From positions 1 to 64,000 of the forward strand of contig NZ_JASCTH010000027.1 of NCBI RefSeq assembly GCF_030009775.1: a DNA stretch of 64,000 bases. Direction: 5' to 3'. Below are positions 16,744 to 25,033 of the stretch, one piece after another. The position numbers and the translations under genes were made by a program. The first letter of the stretch is position 1. Each line of letters starts with the position of its first letter. The stretch comes from Actinoplanes sandaracinus. GTDB taxonomy: Bacteria > Actinomycetota > Actinomycetes > Mycobacteriales > Micromonosporaceae. The notes beneath the pieces are model-generated. The model worked only from the letters and a program-made list of their open reading frames with translations. It was not told where the DNA came from and searched no databases.

Positions 16744-17634
16744 GTGACGAGCTGGCAGATGAATGTCGTAGCGGCCTTCACCCGGCTCGTCTACCGGCGC
16801 AGATTCACCACGGCCGAGGCTGGGCTGCGTTCACTCGCGCGTCCCAAGGGCCCGTCCGCTCCGCCGTCGTCGATCACCAGGAAGTACACGGTCGGCACCT
16901 CCCGCGACCACGGTTTCGACCTGCACCGGGTGAGCGCCGGCCGGCCTGACACCGGGGTCACGGTGATCTACCTGCACGGTGGCGCCTACACCAGCGAGAT
17001 CGTGCGGCAGCACTGGGCGCTCATCGCGTATCTCGCCGGGCGTACCGGGCATGAGGTCGTCGTGCCCGTCTATGGCCTCGCGCCCGCGCACAACGGCCTC
17101 CAGGCACGGGAGTTCGTGACCCGGGTGATCGCCGCCGAGGTCGCGCGGGGCCGGCGCTGCTACTTGGCCGGCGACTCGGCCGGCGGCGGCCTCGCCCTCC
17201 TGGCCGCCCAGGCCGTCGGCGCCGCCGCAGGCGGTGTGGTGGGGGTGACCGCGATCGCACCGTGGCTCGACCTGTCGATCAGCAATCCGGAGGTCGACGC
17301 CGTCGAACCGCACGACCCGTGGCTCCAACGCCCCGGGCTGCGGCCACTCGCCGCCGCATGGGCCGGTGACGTGCCTCTGCGGGACCCACGGCTGAGCCCG
17401 ATCTTCGGCGACCTGAGCGTGCTGCCGCCTCTGCAGATCCTGGTCGGCACCCGCGACATCACCCTGCCCGACTGCCGTCTGCTGCGCGATCGTCTGCCGT
17501 CGTCGGTGCCGCTGACCTACCACGAGGAGGAGGGCGCGGTGCACGTCTACCCGTTGTTGCCGGTCCCGGAGGCGCGGGCCGGCCGTCGGGCCATCGTCGA
17601 CCACATCCAGGCGACGACCCGCTCAGCACCATAG
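16744..17634 (+). CDS. alpha/beta hydrolase, HSL-type esterase
   Basis: The 296-aa protein has the hormone-sensitive-lipase pattern: oxyanion HGGAYTS at ~residue 79, nucleophile GDSAGGGLAL at ~residue 142, and a late ILVGTRDITLPDC (Asp) and EEEGAVHVYP (His). It is probably a cytosolic carboxylesterase. GTG at 16744 follows GAGG. A decayed LysR-type regulator fragment lies just downstream on the other strand. Confidence 0.85.
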   Translation: MTSWQMNVVAAFTRLVYRRRFTTAEAGLRSLARPKGPSAPPSSITRKYTVGTSRDHGFDLHRVSAGRPDTGVTVIYLHGGAYTSEIVRQHWALIAYLAGRTGHEVVVPVYGLAPAHNGLQAREFVTRVIAAEVARGRRCYLAGDSAGGGLALLAAQAVGAAAGGVVGVTAIAPWLDLSISNPEVDAVEPHDPWLQRPGLRPLAAAWAGDVPLRDPRLSPIFGDLSVLPPLQILVGTRDITLPDCRLLRDRLPSSVPLTYHEEEGAVHVYPLLPVPEARAGRRAIVDHIQATTRSAP

Positions 17635-17670
17635 GGCGGGGCGGATCGCGGCGACGATCATCGGTGCCGC

Positions 17671-17903
17671 TCACGGCGTCTCGACCGGCGCGGCGGATCG
17701 GCTGGCGCCGAGAATCGTCCTCAGGGCGTCCCCGGTCCGGTCGCGGAGCCAGGCGTGGCCGGGGTCGGTGTCGTACCGCTGATGCCCGTTGCACACGATC
17801 GGCACCGGCGGCAGGTCCAGCGGTGCCGGCAGTGGCTCGGTGGCCAGCCCGAAGCCCGTGACCAACGGACGGAAGCGAGCATCTCGTCCACCGGGTCGCT
17901 CAA
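17671..17903 (-). pseudogene. LysR-type regulator, C-terminal remnant
   Basis: The minus strand reads DPVDEMLASVR and, one frame away, LVTGFGLATEPLPAPLDLPP and then GHQRYDTDPGHAWLRDRT. This matches the end of the effector domain of a LysR regulator, including the typical DPxHxWLR near the C-terminus. A frameshift and absence of the HTH show it is inactive. Assignment rests on pattern only. Confidence 0.5.
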
Positions 17904-18377
17904 CCGGCCCCGAGGTGGCTGTTCCCCAGTGGGGTGAGCCGGGCGACGGTCGCGGCGGCGATGGTGGAGGAGGCCACCCGGGGACGGTTTCCCGGACAGA
18001 CCGTGACCATGGTGAGTGCCTGATCAGACGGTGGCCGCCGGATCACGGGGCCGGGATAGGCCGTGAATCACTCGTCGCGCAGGCCCGGGGGCAGCATCGC
18101 ATATCCGAGTCCGGCAGTCTCCGGAAGTTTCGGACGCGCCACCGCGCTCGATGAAGAGTCGTGCAGCCATATGGTCCTCGGCCTCGCTACGGCAAGCGTC
18201 GGCGGTTGTTGAAAATATCGGATGGGTTGGCTAACTTCCAGAATGACGATGGTCGATAGCTTGCCGTGGTGCCGCGTCTGGCGCCACCGCGGTCGTCCGC
18301 CGTCGGCAAAGGCGTGCACCGTGAGATCCCCACATTCACATCGCGGCCACCCGTCCCCACCCCCCGAAAGGCAAGTG
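17904..18377. other. intergenic region upstream of the secreted esterase
   Basis: About 470 bp without a supported gene. The part around 18200-18260 is locally AT-rich (GTTGAAAATATC) and is the best candidate for the esterase promoter. No operator could be assigned. Confidence 0.4.
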
Positions 18378-19676
18378 ATGAGAAGAATCTGGCGCACCCT
18401 GCTAGCCGGCGCCGTGACAGCGGCGGCGATCGCCACCGGGATCACCCTGCAGGCCGGCCCGGCCGCAGCGGCCTCCCTCCAGGAGGTCAACGGCTTCGGC
18501 ACCAATCCCACCAACCTGCGAATGCATCTGTACGTTCCGGATCGGCTCGCCCCGCGCCCGGCCCTGCTCGTGGCGGTGCACTACTGCACCGGTTCGGGCC
18601 CCGCCTTCCATTCCGGGACCGAGTTCGCGTCGCTCGCCGACCAGTACGGCTTCATCGTCGTCTACCCGTCGGCGACCCGCTCCGGGAACTGCTTCGACGT
18701 CTCGACGCCCGGTGCGCTCACCCACAACGGCAACAGCGATCCGGTCGGGATCGTGTCGATGGTCCGGTACGTGCAGCAGCGCTACGGCACCGACGTCGGC
18801 CGCACGTTCGTCACGGGGGCCTCGTCCGGCGCCATGACGACCAACGTCCTGCTCGGGGACTATCCGGATGTGTTCGCGGCCGGTTCCGCGTTCGCCGGGG
18901 TGCCGTTCGGCTGCTTCGCCACCACCAACGGCTCGCTGTGGAACAGCGCGTGCGCCAACGGCCAGGTCAGCCGGACTCCGCAGGCCTGGGGCGACCTGGT
19001 CCGCGCGGCCTATCCGGGCTACACCGGCCGCCGCCCGCGGATGCAGGTGTTCCACGGCACCGATGACACCACGTTGCGGTACCCCAACTTCGGCGAGCAG
19101 ATCAAACAGTGGACCAACGTGCTCGGTGTCAGCCAGACGCCGACGGCGACGGACACCCCGCGGCCGGGCTGGACCCGCACCCGTTACGGCGCGAACACGA
19201 CCCAGGCGCCGGTCGAGGGGGTCAGCGTGGCCGGCGGCAGCCACTCGATGCCGATGAGCGGCATGGCGCGTATGGCGATCGCCTTCTTCGGCCTGGACAC
19301 GACGACACCGTCGCCCTCGACGCCACCGGTACCGTCGCCCTCGACATCGCCGGCCGGCGGCTCCTGCTCGGTCCGTGCCGCCGTCACCGCCTGGAACACC
19401 GGGCTGACCACGAACCTCACCGTCACCAACACCGGTGCGACCGCACTCAACGGCTGGAGCCTGACCTTCACGCTGCCGTCCGGGCAGACCATCGGCAACG
19501 GCTGGAACGCCACCTACACCCCGGCCTCCGGTCAGGTCACCGCCCGCAACGCCGGCCACAACGGCACGGTCGCTCCGGGAGCCTCCGTCACCATCGGATA
19601 TCAGGCCACGCACACCGGCAACGCCGGAGCACCCGCGGGGTACGCGCTGAACGGCTCCGCCTGCTCCACGGTCTGA
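18378..19676 (+). CDS. secreted CE1-type (PHB depolymerase family) esterase with CBM2
   Basis: The 432-aa protein has a Sec signal peptide of ~33 residues, a catalytic domain with VAVHYCTGSG (oxyanion region), VTGASSGAMTTNVLL (GxSxG nucleophile), VFHGTDDTTLRYPN (Asp) and VAGGSHSMP (His), a Pro/Ser/Thr linker (~310-328) and a C-terminal CBM2 starting SCSVRAAVTAWNTG and ending LNGSACSTV with its two cysteines. Relatives are acetylxylan or feruloyl esterases that remove side groups from hemicellulose; CBM2 binds cellulose or xylan. ATG at 18378 follows GAAAGG. A 10-bp hairpin follows the stop. Confidence 0.9.
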   Translation: MRRIWRTLLAGAVTAAAIATGITLQAGPAAAASLQEVNGFGTNPTNLRMHLYVPDRLAPRPALLVAVHYCTGSGPAFHSGTEFASLADQYGFIVVYPSATRSGNCFDVSTPGALTHNGNSDPVGIVSMVRYVQQRYGTDVGRTFVTGASSGAMTTNVLLGDYPDVFAAGSAFAGVPFGCFATTNGSLWNSACANGQVSRTPQAWGDLVRAAYPGYTGRRPRMQVFHGTDDTTLRYPNFGEQIKQWTNVLGVSQTPTATDTPRPGWTRTRYGANTTQAPVEGVSVAGGSHSMPMSGMARMAIAFFGLDTTTPSPSTPPVPSPSTSPAGGSCSVRAAVTAWNTGLTTNLTVTNTGATALNGWSLTFTLPSGQTIGNGWNATYTPASGQVTARNAGHNGTVAPGASVTIGYQATHTGNAGAPAGYALNGSACSTV

Positions 19677-19681
19677 CCGGC

Positions 19682-19716
19682 GCCGCCGGACCGGTCACAC
19701 GGGGGTGTCCGGCGGC
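19682..19716 (+). terminator. hairpin terminator after the esterase gene
   Basis: GCCGCCGGAC and GTCCGGCGGC form a perfect 10-bp stem with a 15-nt loop five bases after the stop. Confidence 0.5.
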
Positions 19717-19882
19717 AGCGGCCCGATCAGTCGGGGCGCACGTTAGTCACATGGACGTGCTCTCCGGACGGAGAGAATCCGGCGACGTGTGCCGGTCTGC
19801 CGTGGTGTGGCCTGGACGGACGGAAGCTACCTTGCGCGACTGCGGCGCCGAATCATGGCATGTCCTTCGTAGGGTGGCTCGC

Positions 19883-20038
19883 ATGCCCATTCCCGAGTTC
19901 GTCGTCTCCCCGCGTACCAAGATCGGTCATGCTCCGTTGCCGTTGAACGGTGTCATCGCGGTGGTCCTCGATGAACGGGATCGGGTGCTCCTGGTCCGCT
20001 CAGAGTGTGCCGTCGGCTCTGTGAGCGCAAGGATTTGA
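19883..20038 (+). pseudogene. truncated Nudix hydrolase N-terminus
   Basis: The ORF starts MPIPEFVVSPRTKIGHAP and LNGVIAVVLDERDRVLLVR, which is the usual N-terminus of an actinobacterial Nudix protein before the Nudix box. After about 40 residues the similarity stops and the frame ends with unrelated codons. The Nudix box itself is missing, so this is a remnant. A 10-bp direct repeat (TGTGAGCGCA at 20020 and 20042) marks the break. Confidence 0.55.
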
Positions 20039-20118
20039 CGATGTGAGCGCACTTTGTTGATGCAGGTCATCCGGGTGTGTGACTAGCGCTGCCTGTCGCG
20101 GCGAGCGGCGTCGGCGGG

Positions 20119-20901
20119 TTACCTGCGGACAGCGGTCAGGCACCAGGTGGCATAGGCGAGGGTGACGTCGCCGTCGATCGCGGCGGCGACCGTCGACAGG
20201 ATCTCGGTGAGTTTGTCTGGTGGCATGCTCGCGAGGCCGCCGGAAGTCGGGATGAGGTCGAGCAGTTCGTCGCGGGTGTAGGTGTGCTGCCAGTCGTAAC
20301 GGCGGATCTCGGGTTCGGCGAAGCAGCCGGACGCGCGGACTCCCTCGGCGGCGCGGTCGTAGAGGGCGCGGTAGCCGTCGAGGATGGAGCCGGTCGGCTG
20401 CCGGTAGGGCAGGTCGGGCGCAGCCCGGCGTAGCCCTTCAGCGAGCGCCGCGGCAATCGGTGACGGCAGTTCGTAGACGTGGCCGAACGGCGCGAGGACG
20501 CCGCCCGGGCGCAGAACCTCGGCTGCCTTGGCGGCTCCGGCGACAGGGTCGACCCAGTGCCAGGCCGTGCCGGAGACGATCGCGTCGAAGGCGCGGCCGG
20601 CCGGCTCCCACGTCTCGAAGGTGGCGACCTCGACGTCGATGCCGCTCGCGCGGGCGAATTCGGCCATCCGGGGGTCGGGCTCGACGCCGAGGACCGTGCG
20701 CCCGGCGGCGCGGAACTGGCGGGCTTCGATTCCGGTCCCGCAACCGGCATCGAGGAACGCGGGGCCCGGCGCGGCGGCGACGATGTGCTGGATCAGTGCG
20801 TCCGGATACGGCGGCCGACTGCGGTCGTAGCGCGCCGGATCGCTTCCGAACGACTCTGCGACGCGGCGCACTTCGTGAGGTTGCGGCGGTAGAGTGACCA
20901 T
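20119..20901 (-). CDS. SAM-dependent methyltransferase (class I)
   Basis: The 260-aa protein has SFGSDPARYDRSRPPYP, motif I FLDAGCGTGIEARQF, VLGVEPDPRMAEFARA, DAIVSGTAWHWVDP and VLRPGGVLAPFGHVYE. This is a common actinobacterial family related to UbiE/trans-aconitate methyltransferases. Its ATG at 20901 lies two bases from a palindromic operator shared with the divergent tetR, so transcripts must be short-leadered or leaderless and TetR binding should block initiation. Confidence 0.85.
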   Translation of the reverse strand: MVTLPPQPHEVRRVAESFGSDPARYDRSRPPYPDALIQHIVAAAPGPAFLDAGCGTGIEARQFRAAGRTVLGVEPDPRMAEFARASGIDVEVATFETWEPAGRAFDAIVSGTAWHWVDPVAGAAKAAEVLRPGGVLAPFGHVYELPSPIAAALAEGLRRAAPDLPYRQPTGSILDGYRALYDRAAEGVRASGCFAEPEIRRYDWQHTYTRDELLDLIPTSGGLASMPPDKLTEILSTVAAAIDGDVTLAYATWCLTAVRR

Positions 20902-20903
20902 GC

Positions 20904-20931
20904 GCCCACTTTAGTGGGCAACCGCCCACTA
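20904..20931. promoter_or_regulatory. overlapping palindromic operator of the divergent tetR/methyltransferase pair
   Basis: Three half-sites alternate: GCCCACT, AGTGGGC, GCCCACT. The first two form a perfect palindrome with a 2-nt centre (20904-20919), and the last two form TAGTGGGC-N4-GCCCACTA (20912-20931). The site lies between the divergent starts at 20901 and 20950, exactly where an autoregulated TetR would bind. Confidence 0.75.
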
Positions 20932-20949
20932 GGAAAGCGAAAGCATCCC

Positions 20950-21522
20950 ATGCCGACCGGCGTAGCTCTGCGCGATCCGCGCCAGCAACTGTTCGACGCG
21001 GCCGTGAGGGTGCTCATCCGTGGCGGGGTCGCGGCGCTGACCAGCCGCGCGATCACCGATGAGGCCGGAGTTGCCAAGGGCGTGCTGCATCGGCACTTCG
21101 CCGACTTCGACGCGTTCCTGGTCGATCTGGTGCTCGACCGCATAGCGTGGGTCGAGGCGCAAGGTGCCGCGCTTCGCGACGCGACGGGGACCGGGACCGT
21201 TGCCGGCAACCTCACCGGCGCGATGTTCGAACTCTTCGAGCCGGTCATGTCCGCGATCATCGTGCTCACGATCGCCCGCGACGAGCTGCGCAACCGCCTG
21301 CGTGCGGCCGGCACCGCCCGGTTCCCCCTGGTGGGGGAGGCGGTCGCCGCGGTGGCCGGCTATCTGGCAGCCGAGCGCGACCGCGGCCGGATCGCCGCCG
21401 ACGCGGACGTGCAGGTGCTGGCGGCGACCCTGATCGGCACTGTGCAGCTGCTGTTCACCGAGCACCGCGGCGAGCCGCCAGTCGAAGACGTACACCATGT
21501 CGTGGCGAGCGTCCTGCGCTGA
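20950..21522 (+). CDS. TetR family regulator
   Basis: The 190-aa product has an N-terminal TetR HTH: QLFDAAVRVLIRGGVAALTS, ITDEAGVAKGVLHRHFADFD with the recognition helix, then a ligand domain of about 130 residues. ATG at 20950 follows AGGAAAG. It is divergent from a methyltransferase gene and the 48-bp gap contains alternating palindromes, so it most likely represses both genes until an unknown ligand is bound. Confidence 0.88.
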   Translation: MPTGVALRDPRQQLFDAAVRVLIRGGVAALTSRAITDEAGVAKGVLHRHFADFDAFLVDLVLDRIAWVEAQGAALRDATGTGTVAGNLTGAMFELFEPVMSAIIVLTIARDELRNRLRAAGTARFPLVGEAVAAVAGYLAAERDRGRIAADADVQVLAATLIGTVQLLFTEHRGEPPVEDVHHVVASVLR

Positions 21523-21898
21523 CGAGCATGCCGGAGCCGGCCATGGCTCACTCATGCCGCATGCCGCAGATAACGCGCGGCCGGCGCTCGGCGCCACCTG
21601 ATCGGCTCGTCCACCGGCACGCACCGTAGTCGCCCTCGGGGGCGCCGCGAGCTGCTCCGCGGCGATGCCAGGCGAGCGCCGGAGGTTGAACGGCAAGATT
21701 GAACGTTGTTATCGATATCTCAGCCGCCCGCCACTTTCTCTGCAAGGATCGACGCCAGCGTGCAGAGTCTTTTGATACTTCAAGCCAAGCTAAACGCGTA
21801 CGTCAAGGCCGAAATTCGGCACATCGACGCTTCATGGCTTAGTGGAATCGACAAGCGCACACACTTTGCCCCAACATGTGACGTTGAAATGAGGGGAA
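21523..21898. other. AT-richer intergenic region
   Basis: These 376 bp hold no supported gene. Base composition falls clearly from about 21690 onward compared with the neighbours (for example GTTGTTATCGATATC and CTTTTGATACTTCAAG), matching the lower GC of the following secreted-protein gene. It probably carries that gene's promoter. Confidence 0.5.
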
Positions 21899-22537
21899 AT
21901 GAGAACTAGATCATTAATATTGAAAACCATCGCAGTATCGACTATAGGTGTGGCTGCGTTTCCTGCCGCTGCTTCCGGCGCGGAGGTCTCGGCGCCCGAT
22001 GGCCAGGTTTCGACGCCCGCGAACGCCGCGATGGGAAGTCAGGAACTGACGATGAGCGGCCCGTGTGGTGGCTTTCTGCAGCCCGCCTGCGACTATGTGA
22101 AACACGTATCTGGATTTAGACCTCCAAAGAACGAGCCTACCCAGTTCACCGACGGCAGAAAGTACGAGCAGCGCTACGACTTCAGGCATATCAAAACGTG
22201 CAATGAATCGGGATTCACAGCTTACATCGCCAGAGGGTGGGCCGCCGGAGGGAGCATGAATACGGCAGGCTGGCGGAGAGTCGGTAATGGTGAATGCACC
22301 GTCCCATTGAGAGCGGACTACATTTTTGTTCATAGAGAAGATACCTTCGAAACTACTTGGACCCCGGACGGCTCGGAGGGCCGCGTCTTCCAGGGTTGCG
22401 TGATAACTCCTGGACCTTTCAAGCTTGAACCTTCTCCGGGTGATGCAACTACATGCTCGGATCAAGGCGGCTTCATGGTTGGCTTCCCTATAGTCCCTGT
22501 TGTCGCCGGCAACGTGTTCACCTGGACGCTCGGATAA
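21899..22537 (+). CDS. secreted protein of unknown function, AT-richer than neighbours
   Basis: The 212-aa product begins with a Sec signal peptide (SLILKTIAVSTIGVAAFPAA then ASGAEV). The mature part has cysteines in SGPCGGFLQPACDYV, IKTCNESGF, GNGECTVPL, FQGCVITPG and ATTCSDQGG, suggesting three disulfides. No family is recognised. Codons such as AGA, ATA and TTA-poor but A/T-ending third positions are unusually frequent for this window, indicating recent acquisition. GAGGGG precedes the ATG by only two bases. Confidence 0.6.
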   Translation: MRTRSLILKTIAVSTIGVAAFPAAASGAEVSAPDGQVSTPANAAMGSQELTMSGPCGGFLQPACDYVKHVSGFRPPKNEPTQFTDGRKYEQRYDFRHIKTCNESGFTAYIARGWAAGGSMNTAGWRRVGNGECTVPLRADYIFVHREDTFETTWTPDGSEGRVFQGCVITPGPFKLEPSPGDATTCSDQGGFMVGFPIVPVVAGNVFTWTLG

Positions 22538-22618
22538 TCAGACTTCGTCCTCCGGGATTACGCCCGGTGATGTGTGCGCGACACGCGAATCGCGGAGCGT
22601 CGTCGATCGCGTGCCGCG

Positions 22619-22810
22619 TCACTTCTCCTGCGCGCCCGGGTCCGGGGCGTCGGCCGCGTCCGGTGAGCTGGCCAGCGTCGTCCGGACCTCGTCCACGGTC
22701 CAGCCGCCGGCCGCGAGGAGCCCGGCTACTCGCGGCACCTCGACGTGGTCGATGGCGCACCAGCAGCCGCCTACGAAACCGGAACCGACATCAGCCGCCA
22801 CAGGGACCAC
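22619..22810 (-). CDS. possible small protein, 63 aa
   Basis: A GTG-initiated ORF (VVPVAADVGSGFVGG, then CWCAIDHVEVPRVAGLLAAG) begins three bases after the stop of a small membrane-protein frame, which would suit translational coupling. Third codon positions are G/C rich. Family unknown; possibly a remnant. Confidence 0.3.
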   Translation of the reverse strand: MVPVAADVGSGFVGGCWCAIDHVEVPRVAGLLAAGGWTVDEVRTTLASSPDAADAPDPGAQEK

Positions 22811-22813
22811 AGG

Positions 22814-23022
22814 CTAAAAACGAGTCCCAAGGGCAACGGCGCCGAGTATCAGTATGGTGAGGATGCCGGTCGCAGACGCATGCCGAGCGCCGCGGTCCGT
22901 CGTCCAGTCCCACCCAAAGCAGAGGGACCCCACCAGGAGCACCGCCACCAGCGGCACCACGGCAAGAACGGCGCCAGAGAGGAAAACGCCACCCGCCTAT
23001 CAACCACGTCCGGCTTACTCAT
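22814..23022 (-). pseudogene. small two-helix membrane protein, apparently frameshifted
   Basis: One frame gives the start MSKPDVVDRRVAFSSL after GAGG, and another frame gives SGAVLAVVPLVAVLLVGSL, FGWDWTTDRGARHASATG and ILTILILGAVALGTRF with a stop at 22814. Together they make a normal small membrane protein of about 68 residues with two hydrophobic helices, but a one- or two-base shift near 22970 separates the halves. It may be a true pseudogene or a sequencing error. Confidence 0.4.
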
Positions 23023-23049
23023 ATACCTCAATGTATGCCTGCATGCGGT

Positions 23050-23160
23050 GACGCGTCCGAATCGAGTGCCGCTGCGGTGGCTGGCCCGCTACCGCGCCGC
23101 CGGGCTCGCCGGGTCGGCCCGCACGAGGCGCGCCGACCGAGGCGATCGCTGGGTATGCGG
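23050..23160 (+). pseudogene. transposase/integrase HTH fragment
   Basis: The plus strand reads VPLRWLARYRAAGLAGSART and RRADRGDR, like the N-terminal helix-turn-helix of Mu/IS481-type transposases (usual form VPLRTAQRWLARYRA..GLAGLAR). Three residues of the HTH and everything after ~35 codons are missing. Remnant only. The rest of 23161-23502 contains no supported gene. Confidence 0.45.
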
Positions 23161-23502
23161 TCAACCTCGGCGCCCCGTCGGCGATCCAGACCTCCCTCGC
23201 GGACGGCGTGAGCGGACCGCGCCACGGTCGGACGGCGCCGCCGGCACCGGTTTCGGCAGGGCGGGCTCACCGACGTCAAAATCGGCATCGACGACGAATT
23301 CCCCCGCCAGCCGCTTCACCGGTACGGAGTTCCGCAGTGAGCCGTACACGTTGTTTGTCGAGTGTGGCGAGTTGGCGCTGAGATGCGGACCAGGCGTGCC
23401 GCCTGACGTGATTTCGGAGCTACCTGAGCGTGCGTGTTGACCTCAATCAAGGTTCAGCTTGAACACTGATCGGGATGCTGTCTCACGTGAGGGGTGCTAC
23501 AC

Positions 23503-24483
23503 ATGCGTGCCATTCAAGTGGCTGCCTTCGGTGGTCCGGAAGTGCTGTCGCTCGCGGAACTGCCGGACCCGGCGCCCGGGCCCGGCCAGGTCGTCGTCGG
23601 CCTGGCGGCAGCGGACGTCATTTTCCTGGACACCCTGCTGCGCGGTGGCTGGGGACAGGACTTCTTCCCCCGCACGTTGCCCTACGTGCCCGGTGGCGGG
23701 GGAGCGGGCACGGTGGTGCAGACCGGCGCCGGGGTCGACCGGGCATGGATCGGCCGGCGGGTGGTCGTACGGACCAGTACCGGTTACACCGAGCGAGTCG
23801 TCGCGGACGTCGAGGAGATCACGCCGGTGCCTGACGGGCTGGCCATCGAGGTGGCCGCGGCGCTGGTGCACGACGGTGTGACCGCGCTCAGCCTGGACCG
23901 GCTGGGCACGCCGCAGAAGGGCGAATGGGTGCTGGTCACAGCGGCCGCCGGCGGAGCCGGATCGCTGCTGGTGCAACTGGCCGTCGACGCCGGGGCGCGG
24001 GTGGTGGCCGCCGCGTCCAGCGACGCCAAGCTGGCCCTGGCCCGCGAGCTGGGAGCGGAGGCCACCGTCGACTACACACGGCCGGGCTGGACCGACCGGG
24101 TCCGTGAGACGACCGGTGACGGCGCCGCACTGGTCTACGACGGGGCGGGTGGCCCACTGGGCACGGTCGCCTTCGATGCGGTGGCCGACGGCGGCCGATT
24201 CGTCACCTACGGCACCGCCGAGGGCTTCGCCGCCCCGGACCCCGAGGTGGCCGCACGCCGCGGCGTACGGGTGTTCAGTCCGCTTCTGGACGGCCCACCG
24301 GACGAGCAGACCGTGCGCGAACTGTTGGGCCTGGCGCTGGAGCGGGCCGCGCAGGGGCGCCTACGTCCCGCGATCGGCGCGACCTATCCCTTGGAGCAGG
24401 CCGCTGACGCCCACCGAGCACTGGCGGCACGCGCCACGGTCGGCAAGTCACTGTTGCTGGTCGGCGGCCCATCGGCCGATTGA
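23503..24483 (+). CDS. zinc-independent quinone oxidoreductase (MDR family)
   Basis: The 326-aa protein starts MRAIQVAAFGGPEVLSLAEL, typical of NADPH:quinone oxidoreductases, and has VLVTAAAGGAGSLLVQLAVD as the AxxGxxG cofactor site, ALARELGAEATVDYTRPGW and ALVYDGAGGPLG. Zinc ligands are absent. It probably reduces quinones or enones with NADPH. ATG at 23503 follows GAGGGG at 8 nt. A 13-bp hairpin follows. Confidence 0.88.
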   Translation: MRAIQVAAFGGPEVLSLAELPDPAPGPGQVVVGLAAADVIFLDTLLRGGWGQDFFPRTLPYVPGGGGAGTVVQTGAGVDRAWIGRRVVVRTSTGYTERVVADVEEITPVPDGLAIEVAAALVHDGVTALSLDRLGTPQKGEWVLVTAAAGGAGSLLVQLAVDAGARVVAAASSDAKLALARELGAEATVDYTRPGWTDRVRETTGDGAALVYDGAGGPLGTVAFDAVADGGRFVTYGTAEGFAAPDPEVAARRGVRVFSPLLDGPPDEQTVRELLGLALERAAQGRLRPAIGATYPLEQAADAHRALAARATVGKSLLLVGGPSAD

Positions 24484-24518
24484 CCTCGCGGCCGACGCGG
24501 GCGAAATCGATACGCCCT

Positions 24519-24553
24519 GTTCCGGGGCTGGTCCTCGCCTCCAGCCCCGGAAC
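24519..24553 (+). terminator. hairpin terminator after the quinone oxidoreductase
   Basis: GTTCCGGGGCTGG and CCAGCCCCGGAAC form a perfect 13-bp stem with a 9-nt loop. Confidence 0.6.
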
Positions 24554-24616
24554 GGCGTCCGCCGACGCCCGGCCACCCGTTAGTTGATGTTGACCGGCTA
24601 TGTCAGGATGTCGCCC

Positions 24617-24952
24617 GTGAACAAGGACGAGCAGGGGTTTCGCGTTACGGCTTCGGCGTTCGGGCGCACCATGTGGGTGGTGGCGGCAGCGATTCCGTTC
24701 TCCCGTCTCGCCGCGGGCGCGGAGACCGAGTGGATGGAGAACCTGAGCGCCGACGGTGTCGGAAGCGTCTACGCGACCGCCGGAATCTGGGCCCTCTTTC
24801 TGCTGGCATTCCTGCCGATCATGCTGTGGCGTTTCCCGCGCGCCAGGCTCGCGGCGACCGCGGGCTGGGCACTGAGCCTCCTGCCGGCCGCCGGCCTGTT
24901 CGCCTGGGGCTACAGTCTGCTGTACTGCTCGGGCTGTGTCGTGATCGACTGA
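24617..24952 (+). CDS. small membrane protein, 111 aa
   Basis: GTG at 24617 follows AGGA at 8 nt and is preferred over ATG 24608. The product has three hydrophobic stretches (TMWVVAAAIPFSRLA, GIWALFLLAFLPIMLW, LAATAGWALSLLPAAGLFAW) and a C-terminal CSGCVVID. Function unknown. Confidence 0.55.
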   Translation: MNKDEQGFRVTASAFGRTMWVVAAAIPFSRLAAGAETEWMENLSADGVGSVYATAGIWALFLLAFLPIMLWRFPRARLAATAGWALSLLPAAGLFAWGYSLLYCSGCVVID

Positions 24953-25033
24953 CCGGCGTTCGCCTGTCGCGGCCACCGCCCTCCGACGGCGACCGTAACG
25001 GACCCGCGGGGAGCGCGTCCCTACGCTGAAGCC

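Noticed and set aside
21706..21909. 67-codon ORF just before the 21.9 kb secreted gene
   Set aside because: No ribosome binding site, no recognisable pattern, and it runs into the next start; probably chance in AT-richer DNA.
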